Shown here piece by piece: positions 11,201 to 18,837 of a stretch of 24,325 nucleotides of DNA. Position numbers and translations under genes: made by a program. The stretch's first letter is position 1; each line of letters starts with the position of its first letter. This DNA comes from Salisapilia sapeloensis (lineage: Eukaryota > Oomycota > Peronosporomycetes > Peronosporales > Salisapiliaceae): positions 1-24,325 of the forward strand of contig JAADVB010000261.1 of assembly GCA_023334545.1 (NCBI GenBank). The letters are read 5' to 3'. Under the pieces are notes generated by a model. It did no database searches. It was not told the DNA's origin and saw only the letters and a list, made by a program, of their open reading frames with translations.

Positions 11201-14200
11201 GAGTTGATACACCTACCCGAGCGCACTTGGAAAGAGCAAGCTGCAGTTTCTGGCTATGCTCCATATTTCTTAAAGTGTGCAGTACGAGGTGGTACAGGAC
11301 TTCATACCCGTTCCAATCAAACAAGACAACAAGAAGTTGCAAGTCCTTTTCTTTCCATGGTAGCTGCAATCTATGTACTGCCTCCCGCAGTTTACCAATG
11401 GATATTCGACCTTTATTCGAGAAGTCACCAACCTTTGCTAAAGTATCAATGATATGGGAGGTATCGAGTGTCACCTTTGCCAAGCATTGCAGTAAAGGCT
11501 TCAGCTTTGCGTTAAATGTTTCCTTCCCTTCCCTTACTGAAGTGCAAATGAATCGATTCAAGGCTCGGTAGGATACAGGTGCTGCTGGATCTGTGGATCG
11601 CACTGAAAAATAATTCATAAGTTTTTGAAGGAGCTCAGGGGGAAGTGCGAGTCGAGGTACTTGAGATATAGCATAGATGAAAAGCTTTCGTGATATCGGC
11701 TTGCCAACCTCATCTTGAGGTAAGTTACTTTCAATATGTTCCAGAACTTCCATATTCAGCTCCTGTAATTCTGCTATTGACCAACCTGAAAGTAGCGTCT
11801 GCAGCTGCGTATCTGCCGCGATAATTTCAACAGACTGCATTTGACGATGGGTATTTCTCAGCTGTTGATAATGCTGACGATAGGATCTTTGTACCGTCTT
11901 CGCAGCATCTTCGTGTAGACTAGTTGGCGCTTGTAGTTTCGACAGTCTGTGTGATAGTACATCCAGAGGGCTTTGATGCTTTTTGGTTAGACTGCATACT
12001 GGAGCACGACTGTTTCCTTGCTGGTTATTCTGCTGACTTTGCTGCAACAACGAGTTATACACAGCACTTCTGTTATTTCTTGCTGCCAATGACTGCATTC
12101 GCTTGTGGAACTCTTGTCGGCGACGTTCAAAGTCCGCCAACGCTGCATACGCGGGGTCTATTGTACTTGGCTCTTCTCCTGATGCCTCATTGTTTGGTAC
12201 ATTTTTTGCGCCTACGTTTGATGCTCCATCGAACATTACGTCATCTTCAGTTCTAACCTCAGTTCCTGCTCGCTCTTTTTCATCGTCAGCTTTCAATGGT
12301 TCTTCATCAAGCTCAACGTCCGAAGTATCCTTCATTGGATCCTCACCTCGCATTGCGGCAGCCTGTTGCTTTCTCAAATAATCTTCGTACTGCTCGTCAA
12401 CATCGAGGAGAGCAAACCCTAGAGCTGTTAAACACCGCTTAAACCGTCCACGACTAACATTACCTGTGCCATCAAAATCTTGTCTTGCGAATAATTCATC
12501 TGGTGACAAAACTCTTGCTTCCGAGTTGTCCTCCTGTAGCTCCATGAGGTATCGTCGCATGGTATGAGAAACTTTGTGGCGAAGCAGTCGGCTGGCACAA
12601 CTTGCACGTGGGTTAATATGAATATGAAGGAAGTGGACATCGAGATCACAAGAGTCGAACGGGTTCGTTTCCACAGCTTCGTTGTCCTGATGCACTTTAG
12701 TCGATTCAGTCGCAAAGTGGTGACGAAGGAGGCTGACGTCATTGTCTGATAGGAAGATGCCATACGTCTCAAAATCATGCAAAAGTTTCTCGAGAGACAG
12801 CTTCCTGCCTCTTAAAGACACCGTTTCTTCAATACCGAAAGCTTCCACAACAGTTTTTATCTGTCCACCATCAATTGCATGATCCAGTGCGTCCTTAATT
12901 TTAGCTGAAAGCAATTCCAAAGCGTCAGGAGGCAGTGCGTACAGCAGAAACTGTCGGTAGTTGATTCGACTGTCTGCAATTGCATCAAACATGGTCAATA
13001 GTGCATGTTGTTGGTCAAAGTTAAGTGTATGCATCTCTGGTTCTCGTAAACCATTAGATTTGGTAGATATATTTCCATTAGCGACCTGTAATACTTGGAA
13101 AGGATCCTTCCATTGTATTAAAACGGAAATCTCACCGGCCGGTTGGTCGTCTTCACTAGTGAGTTGAAACCAACCACGCACACTTTCACCTTGAGTGAGG
13201 TCTTTCAGATGGAGACCACAGCGGCCAATAACACTGTCACTTCCACTGCAGTCGGACGTAATTTCTGCTTTATCATCGAAAACAGTCAACCAAAGGCAGA
13301 ACTTGGAAAGGAAATGGAGTAAAGTCCCATCGACTTCCACGTCGAAAAATTGCTTGCTCGTGTCCAAATCGTATTCAGGTCGCGAAGTTTCAGGGACAAT
13401 GTTTGTAAAGCTATCTCGATGTCCAAGAAGCTGGTAATGGACATAGGAAGAAGGAGGTGAAGGTTTCTGCTCTTTGTAGTGTTTGGACTTCAGATGTCTA
13501 CACCCAAAAACTGTGATCTGTATTTCATTCTTTGGATGAATATCCTCATCTGTTGCGAATACCTTTTCGAAATCAGCCAGAGAAGGATAGCAGTCGATGT
13601 CTTTTGATTCAATCAGCTCGGAATCTTGAGGGTAAGACTGAACATGAATTCGCCATATCTCACTAATTGGCATTGACAGGCGCACAACTACATGCAATGA
13701 TCCTAACTTTTCTTTCTGTGCCGGTTTGGTGCTATGAATAGCCAATGCTGAGTCTTTCATGGTTCCTCGGTTCTTTAATAGACTTGCAAGTCGCAGATGT
13801 GCTTGACCAACCAACCGAAAGTCACCTTTGATGGACTGGTGAAGCTCAAAGCTGAGTGTTTCGGAAGCGAGGTAGCGGAGGAAGAAAGAATCAACCGTTA
13901 TTTTAAATGTCGACGCGAAATTAAACTTTGGACGGGAACCAACTGCCAACGGCGTTGCTTGGGACTCAAAGTCATAAAAATCCCATAAGAGGAACGTGGA
14001 AGCATTGGCGCCTACGATTGTCGTGTCCAACGTCGCATCGATGACGTACACCTCGAGTAATTGTTCGCCGGGTGCAAGGTCTCTTGCTGCCAATACTAGA
14101 GATTCCGAGATGGACACATCGTCACCTTCGTCTTCTGACGATGAATTCTCTATCTCACCAGTCTGTTCTAACCTTTTTAATAACCGATGTCTCGCATATT

Positions 14201-15842
14201 TTAACTGGCGAATTTGCGCTTCCAGTTGCTGTATCTGTTGCTTTTGTTCATCTGCCAGCCTCTCTGCCTTTTTCGCTTTAGATAGCAAAGCATCCATCGT
14301 CGATAACTTCTTCTGTGTCAATTCCTCGACCTCTTTACCCAATTCTCGATTAATCTCAGCCTGTGCCTCGAGCATTTGTTCGCATCTCTCTGATTCTTTC
14401 AACGCTTTTAAATGTGCTACTTGAAGCACATGAATACGATTCCGTAGGTGTCGAACATCATGATCCGCGTCATCTAAAGACTCATCTGCAGCTTGAAGAG
14501 GATCTAAGTCACTGTCATAGGTTCTCGTCATCACTGTAATTGGGATGCCAAAGCTTGATGGTGCATTGGGTTTGGTTTTTACAGGAGAGGAGGCCATGTC
14601 ACGCGTTTCCTTTCCTATGGAAGGCATAGGAGGTTCCGGTTTAATGGGATCTGGATTATTTCTAGGAGTCAGTGAACCTAGCTTCCTCAGCTTGTCCAGT
14701 TCTTCTTGTAATCGCAGTCGATGTTGTTCTTCTCGCTCTAAATCTCGCTTCAGCCTTTCAATTTCGGCATCCGACGAAGCTTTCATACTTTGTAGATATT
14801 TAATGTTGTTCTCTAGATCCTGTCCTTTTGATTTTAGATTTGCATTATCTTCTTTTAAACTTGTAATAGTTTCTTGTTGCTCCTGCGTTAATACTTCTAA
14901 CTTGCGTAACTTTTCAAGACGTTCCTTCCGTTGGTATGCATCGTTGATGAAAGGGCTTTCACACAGCGACTTCATATCATCCTCTAGTTTTTTGTTCTCC
15001 TTTTTCAATGCACTGCATTCCTTTTCAACGTCCGGTAATCTTGCGATTTTTACCTGCCAGTCCTCTTTCTCTACTTCAAGATTATGCACTTGAGTCCGAA
15101 GCTTGTGTACCTGTCGATTCATCGATTCCATTTCTTCTAGTGTTTTCTCATGTATCTCTCGCTCCGCTGCAGCATTCATCTCCGTGTTTTCATATCTAGC
15201 AGTGATAATTGATAATTGAGCTTGTCGATCACGAAGTTCTCGACGTAATTGTTCGACATTCATCTTTTTGTCATTATTCCAATCGCTGTCGTAGCAATTG
15301 TTGTTGTCACTGTCCACCGCTTCCGTACTGCTGTGTCCTTGGTTATTGTCACCTCGAAGTCTAGCATTTTCCTTTTGTAACTTGACAAGCTGTCGCTCAG
15401 CTGTGACAAGACGTTGCTTTAGCGCTGTTTCGAGCTCTGCAACATTGACATCGTGATGTAGAGGTCGATTACCACGAGTTTGTTTCGCACCTGTATCTGG
15501 CCCCGACCTCATGGTGGAAGAGGTACGTGTCCCTTTGGTTGTTTTACGAGACAGCTCTTCCTTCAGCTGCCGATTCCTTTCCAGCAATCGTTTATTCTTT
15601 TTCTTCAAAAAGCCATTTTCGCGCTTCAATTCGTTCACGAAAGTATCTGTAGCTTTCTCCCGAATCGGACTAGGCTTGACCGACGCATCGACTTGGTTAC
15701 CATCTCTCTTCTTCATATGCTCCTCAATCATCGCGAGTTTCGTCTGCATCCGCTTGATTGTCGCATCCTGTTCATTCTTCTTCTTCTTCAATGCAATATG
15801 CTCATCACGCAGGACGAGATACTTTTCTTCAAAGTCCGCCAT
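8289..15842 (-). CDS. RPGRIP1L: Giant RPGRIP1L-like ciliary protein with EF-hand-like tail
   Basis: A single uninterrupted frame of 2517 residues. Residues 1 to about 585 are mostly coiled coil. Within this, about 462-502 matches the RPGRIP1/RPGRIP1L signature (HLKALKESERCEQMLEAQ followed by INREL). A first C2 domain spans about 594-724 (FLLWDFYDFESQATP, then FELHQSIKGDF). A second spans about 771-914 (ITVFGCRHLK, then SYVHYQLLG, then FDVEVDG). An IQ-like helix lies at about 1311-1326 (AAKTVQRSYRQHYQQ). The tail from about 950 to 2517 is built of EF-hand-like units such as DFDGTGNVSRGRF (~1120), DKKNSGYISRSQF (~1757), DPSYTGYCSALD (~2121) and DENDNGLLSRGN (~2228). Most lack the acidic residue at loop position 12. 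Animal RPGRIP1L (about 1300 residues) scaffolds the ciliary transition zone and ends in an RPGR-interaction domain, which I do not see here. The tail recalls the EFCAB6/DJBP type of degenerate EF-hand array. The family call for the front half is firm; the role in zoospore flagella is inference. Confidence 0.85.
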   Translation of the reverse strand: MADFEEKYLVLRDEHIALKKKKNEQDATIKRMQTKLAMIEEHMKKRDGNQVDASVKPSPIREKATDTFVNELKRENGFLKKKNKRLLERNRQLKEELSRKTTKGTRTSSTMRSGPDTGAKQTRGNRPLHHDVNVAELETALKQRLVTAERQLVKLQKENARLRGDNNQGHSSTEAVDSDNNNCYDSDWNNDKKMNVEQLRRELRDRQAQLSIITARYENTEMNAAAEREIHEKTLEEMESMNRQVHKLRTQVHNLEVEKEDWQVKIARLPDVEKECSALKKENKKLEDDMKSLCESPFINDAYQRKERLEKLRKLEVLTQEQQETITSLKEDNANLKSKGQDLENNIKYLQSMKASSDAEIERLKRDLEREEQHRLRLQEELDKLRKLGSLTPRNNPDPIKPEPPMPSIGKETRDMASSPVKTKPNAPSSFGIPITVMTRTYDSDLDPLQAADESLDDADHDVRHLRNRIHVLQVAHLKALKESERCEQMLEAQAEINRELGKEVEELTQKKLSTMDALLSKAKKAERLADEQKQQIQQLEAQIRQLKYARHRLLKRLEQTGEIENSSSEDEGDDVSISESLVLAARDLAPGEQLLEVYVIDATLDTTIVGANASTFLLWDFYDFESQATPLAVGSRPKFNFASTFKITVDSFFLRYLASETLSFELHQSIKGDFRLVGQAHLRLASLLKNRGTMKDSALAIHSTKPAQKEKLGSLHVVVRLSMPISEIWRIHVQSYPQDSELIESKDIDCYPSLADFEKVFATDEDIHPKNEIQITVFGCRHLKSKHYKEQKPSPPSSYVHYQLLGHRDSFTNIVPETSRPEYDLDTSKQFFDVEVDGTLLHFLSKFCLWLTVFDDKAEITSDCSGSDSVIGRCGLHLKDLTQGESVRGWFQLTSEDDQPAGEISVLIQWKDPFQVLQVANGNISTKSNGLREPEMHTLNFDQQHALLTMFDAIADSRINYRQFLLYALPPDALELLSAKIKDALDHAIDGGQIKTVVEAFGIEETVSLRGRKLSLEKLLHDFETYGIFLSDNDVSLLRHHFATESTKVHQDNEAVETNPFDSCDLDVHFLHIHINPRASCASRLLRHKVSHTMRRYLMELQEDNSEARVLSPDELFARQDFDGTGNVSRGRFKRCLTALGFALLDVDEQYEDYLRKQQAAAMRGEDPMKDTSDVELDEEPLKADDEKERAGTEVRTEDDVMFDGASNVGAKNVPNNEASGEEPSTIDPAYAALADFERRRQEFHKRMQSLAARNNRSAVYNSLLQQSQQNNQQGNSRAPVCSLTKKHQSPLDVLSHRLSKLQAPTSLHEDAAKTVQRSYRQHYQQLRNTHRQMQSVEIIAADTQLQTLLSGWSIAELQELNMEVLEHIESNLPQDEVGKPISRKLFIYAISQVPRLALPPELLQKLMNYFSVRSTDPAAPVSYRALNRFICTSVREGKETFNAKLKPLLQCLAKVTLDTSHIIDTLAKVGDFSNKGRISIGKLREAVHRLQLPWKEKDLQLLVVLFDWNGYEVLYHLVLHTLRNMEHSQKLQLALSKCARVGVSTLRDQLLLYVDTKDGQFTQEKLKEVLLKQSACQFTKEDSTLLYQMLDPGLLSSSLPIQSFILRLERALKWEKEANVYLANKYSLQMLQRIGWNLRRVACPPFSEMKVAYERFDWRERGIVSLQEFMTTTKHIGFSLYTNRQIELLGKAFGAKVDGQFGINYMKFLEWTTPIQGRTVFEIEDQVRKVALNQANQTSGLQLTDVLSIWRKAFQTIDKKNSGYISRSQFVFACTDQLQLPLSDLDMQVVLHAYDPRLEDAIGYNAFLRLDYKQFVQGTSRGSANSSAQVDGSKVISEIQHKLDVLRVPPDRLLEAFNNYTNKQSNLMEGPYFLLCLKSLGIVLSEEEVRAVFALHGKKPNYQTLDATLFLENVLGCNPPPKKQETRTWSEADEERLCKALSFIVEAAFDEYRQAIRRFREFCEVYDFRDVRVSKLWKKMEKCGLVRVISKHTTGILVQKFAKESDNEDDVDERLVNLEDLFAYLRLYLTVQIERARYPNNEKHESVTNEVEEQKPRTPAKPPAVKSPSHSPNLNMDPQVPKPIADVQVSTDVRELLGELLGNLERNGIDLRSRFEEQDPSYTGYCSALDIREIITASDVLQHIKWKAPDQVIGILVRQYRISDEQDAVDYISMINEAVFAISPSTSHMVPDALVESIRYRIRRKAELDGSLIYVGSSVYKQLDAAFKHFDENDNGLLSRGNVAGGLAALNYDISEAQAITIFRQMSMMRLENNTLTRTEFDCFVLAPYAFLTLNRLAVELFSASGDCSGHPKVARLSQLIKEYDDLPQEGIISTSTMWTFMEQSLGRSLHASSRRALRHLFDVRRDGNFAYRLFLKALAQYKQPEENQAAEVMPFPLSPAEKAGTESRQVPQIRKQDIIRALYSQLCSVDFLSQLEILEEYLTRQDSERYGVIFKDKMALVFKHVGLKLSSDAITALVSYYPPQSLHLNFKMKAIQYQSMLNDLRSYHDAVIED

Positions 15843-16057
15843 CCCGCGAGCCGTCCTCCGCGACGCTTGATGGCAAACCGTCTGGCGATCATGTAGCCAT
15901 GTAGTGGCATTTAGTGATTTTGGAGCGCTGCCAACCGATTCGAGTGCACGTACTCATTCGTCTGGAAAGCTACGGTGCACGAGTACTTAGGAGACGTATT
16001 TTTCAGTTCCGACGCAGTGTCGACATCGAGATCAGTTACCAGTCCAAGGATTTCAAT
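15843..16057. promoter_or_regulatory. Divergent promoter region, RPGRIP1L-like / eIF4E
   Basis: A 215 bp gap between two divergent starts. On the plus strand TACTCATTCG (15951-15960) resembles the TCAYTYY core of the oomycete initiator and lies about 100 bases before the eIF4E ATG. No TATA box is seen. The pairing of a constitutive translation factor with a cilium gene in one short region is noted, but no shared regulation can be proven from sequence. Confidence 0.45.
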
Positions 16058-16882
16058 ATGAGCACGGATAGTGTGACAGAAGAGAAACCGGCCCAAGAAG
16101 TTGTGGTCGAGTCCACAGGAGACAAGCAAGCGCAAGTGGAAAACGATAGCGTAGAAACACAGACAGGTGCAGGAGAGGCCGACGATACGCCCAAGGTACA
16201 TGCAATACCATACATGCATCGCTACCAATTGTATCGAGCCAATACTTACTCTATATATATGTACGTATAGCACCCATTGCAACACAAATGGGTCCTATGG
16301 TACGATAATCCGAAGAAGCGGAATGCGAACGAGTCGTGGGAAGAGAACCTGAAGCAAGTGTACACTTTCGACACGGTCGAAGATTTCTGGTGTCTCTACA
16401 ACAACATCCTCGCCCCGACGAAACTGTCAGTCGGCAGCAATTACCATCTCTTTAAAGATGGCGTACGTCCGATGTGGGAAGACGAGGCGAACACAAAGGG
16501 AGGCAAGTGGATCTTCACGAACCCTCGTGGTCGCCGAGCACGACTGGATGAGAGCTGGCTGCACGTCGTGTTGTCTCTCATCGGTGAGTCGTTGGAAGAC
16601 GACGATGACGTCTGTGGCGCCGTCGTCAGTGTCCGAAAGGCACAGGACCGCATTGCTATCTGGACTGCGAATGCTGAGAAGAAGGAGCTGCAATTGCAGA
16701 TCGGACAGAACTTCCGTAAAGCACTCGTCGACGTTTCCAAGAACGAGACTTTGAAATTTCAGTCGCATGCGGATGCTGCTGCCAGTGGCTCGAGCTTCCA
16801 GAACGAAGTGTACGTCTCTCTCTACTATACACACCATACATGCACATAGACTAATTCCTTATATAGGTATTACGAGGCATAG
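16058..16882 (+). CDS. eIF4E: Translation initiation factor eIF4E (three exons)
   Basis: Exons 16058-16195, 16271-16809 and 16867-16882 give 230 residues. The introns are 75 and 57 nt, GT..AG. The last exon is only 16 nt and encodes the final residues ending VYYEA. The cap-binding core begins HPLQHKWVLWY at the exon 2 border. The two cap-stacking tryptophans correspond to W69 (NESWEEN) and W115 followed by E116 (FKDGVRPMWED). R168 and R173 occupy the places of the phosphate-binding basic residues (human R157 and K162). W86 in TFDTVEDFW is the equivalent of human W73, the contact for eIF4G and 4E-binding proteins. GESLEDDDDVCGAVVSVR and QSHADAAASG are further family blocks. It binds the mRNA cap and recruits eIF4G in the cytoplasm. 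The N-terminal 46 residues are acidic and variable, as usual. I chose the ATG at 16058 as the first one giving this layout. Confidence 0.95.
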
Positions 16883-17041
16883 ATGACTTTCGAATGTACC
16901 AAACTACAGGTTGTGCTAGGCAGTAGCTACATGAGACTACAAGTCTCATGTAGACTGCCGTCGGTCCAACCAAACTAATGTTAGAGGGATGAACAAGCTA
17001 TCTTTTGTTTCTGTTTTTCTTGTCTTTTGGTATACTTGCAG
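16883..17041. other. Convergent 3' region, eIF4E / AAMP
   Basis: A 159 bp gap between two stop codons on opposite strands. It contains a strong inverted repeat (16919-16959, listed separately) and a T-rich stretch on the plus strand (about 17003-17030). Nothing coding is visible. Confidence 0.6.
16919..16959. repeat. Strong hairpin between convergent genes
   Basis: The arms are CTACATGAGACT (16927-16938) and AGTCTCATGTAG (16942-16953), perfectly complementary around the loop ACA. The pairing continues outside with GGCAGT (16919-16924) and ACTGCC (16954-16959) after a two-base bulge (AG, 16925-16926). That makes 18 base pairs in all. It lies 36 bases after the eIF4E stop. It could fold in the 3' UTR of eIF4E, and in that of AAMP from the other strand. 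Confidence 0.9.
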
Positions 17042-18674
17042 CTATTCCGTTAAACGGAACAAGCGCAACGATGTGTCATCGCTACCGGTGAGAAGATGTA
17101 GGGACGGGTCGTTCGGCGCGGCAGACACTAGTGCCATATCTAGTACCATGTCTGTGTGTCCTGCCAGCATCTTGAGCTGCTCGCCAGTACGTGCGTCCCA
17201 GACGTAGATCAGGCCTTCGACTGTACTGCTGTAGATGATCGGCACTGTCGGGTGCCACATCAGCTTTGTGACACCAGCAGGATGCTTCAGAACGTGTCGG
17301 CACTATACACCACGATGAGAACAGACGAATAAAGTTAATCGGTTGTTGCGGCTTACCTGGTACGTGGACAGATCCCAGATGCGAACGTATCCACCGAGGC
17401 ATCCCGTCGCCGCCCAGTTCATAGAAGTACAGAATCCACCACTAGAGACTTAATGAGTACAAGGTAGTTGCTAGGCCTGTACTAGACGCGTACCATTCGA
17501 CAGAGTTGACAGTCTGCTCCACGTTGTCGTTGACCGTACCAGCCTGAGCATCGGACACGTCATGAGAAAACGCGGCAAGGACACGCTTGGCCTGTAGCTG
17601 TACAAGTCTTGCAGATCCATCTTGAGAACCACAGAGCATCAATGGTTGCTATGTCAGTCGTTAGATGTGAAACTGGTAGCTGTCTTAGTAGACACTTACG
17701 GAAGGATGGCACGTAAGGAAGACGACTGGTCCTTCATGGAAATTACCACTATCCACATGTCTTAGATGCATACTTGTAGCGTAATTTGTAGGAAGCATAC
17801 CCTCTGAACACATGACTGCACTCGCCTGTCTTGGGGTTCCACATGCGGACACTACCATCCGCACTTCCCGATACAATCATCTATCTCGACATGAATATCT
17901 ACCGCTAGTGTCTAATATACAAACGTCTGTACCTTTCCAGATCCAGTGAAGGAACCACAAGAGACACTGTCTTCATGTCCAGCAAAGACGTGCATGCAGT
18001 CGCCCGTGGTGGCGAGCCACATCCAGACGGTGCCGTCGCTTGATCCAGCCAAGATGACATAGCCCTTCTGATGCCATGCGATCCACTCAATCTCTTGCGA
18101 CGGGCCTTCTAACGTCTGGACGACTGCACCAGTCGATACATCCCAGATCTTCACAATGCCGTCGTAGCCTCCCGTCGCAGCGTACTTGCCGTCGTAACTG
18201 AATTGGACAGCGACGACCGAGTCCGTATGGCCGGATAGAGTGTGCAAGACATCACCGTCCGTTCGATTCCAGATGACAGCCTGGTCGTCTCCACCACCAG
18301 TGAGGATGATTCTCGAGTCATTCGGATGGACACTAATGGCGTATACTGGTCCCTCATGCTTTTCAAAGATCTACGACGAGGATAAGTCGACGTACCCGTT
18401 GAACTAGAATATATGTCTTCTACCATTTCAGCATCGTCTCGAACGTCTGCGTCATCCGCTGTGATTCTATCCTCGTCTTCATCGTTCTCAACTGGGTTTT
18501 CCATGTCCTCATCTTCTTCTGTCCATCCAAATCAATTCATATATACATATTTGAATGATAACATTCATCCTACATACCTTCCATAGGTGCATCTCCAACA
18601 TCATACTCTTGCACGGTCTCATCTTGCGTAATGAGCTCAATATTACTCTCTTCTTCCATCGTCTTATTCGCCAT
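17042..18674 (-). CDS. AAMP: AAMP/Sqt1-like WD40 protein (eight exons)
   Basis: Exons on the minus strand: 18578-18674, 18424-18518, 17933-18370, 17801-17880, 17700-17748, 17494-17648, 17357-17441 and 17042-17302, giving 419 residues. The seven introns are 51-59 nt, all GT..AG and all in phase. Residues 1-64 are strongly acidic (ENDEDEDR type), as in AAMP. The WD40 propeller starts at about residue 65 (IFEKHEGPVYAISVHPND). It shows repeats ending VIWN, VKIWD, WMW, VRMW, VRIWD and YVWD, with the AAMP-specific block EWIAWH followed by LAGSSDGTVWMW. The VEC-GGF join across the 17442-17493 intron matches the SVE..GFC block of AAMP. The yeast relative Sqt1 is a chaperone for ribosomal protein L10; human AAMP is cytoplasmic and linked to migration. 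Which role applies here is inference. Confidence 0.92.
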
Positions 18675-18837
18675 TGCTTTCGTTCGAATTCAAGTCGAAG
18701 TAGTGTCTTCAGGTTGCACTAGTATATAAAGTTACCTTCGTGCAACCATAGCCTAGTGACGAAAATAACAGCGCCAAGCGTATTGGGATACCTGACGACG
18801 CATTGACCTCGAGTGAGCTGCGTACTTGACGTCCGAG
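18675..18837. promoter_or_regulatory. Divergent promoter region, AAMP / RCE1
   Basis: A 163 bp gap between divergent starts. TATATAAA occurs at 18723-18730, about 110 bases before the RCE1 ATG and 50 bases before the AAMP ATG. It sits inside a perfect 8 bp inverted repeat, GGTTGCAC (18712-18719) and GTGCAACC (18740-18747), which would suit a dimeric regulator. TATA boxes are unusual in oomycete promoters, so the TATA reading is tentative. Confidence 0.45.

Noticed and set aside
14545-15093. 182-codon open frame on the plus strand, and many other long frames opposite the giant gene
   Set aside because: They lie antisense to a strongly supported coding sequence, are rich in serine, leucine and phenylalanine as expected from the complement of coiled-coil codons, and resemble no family.
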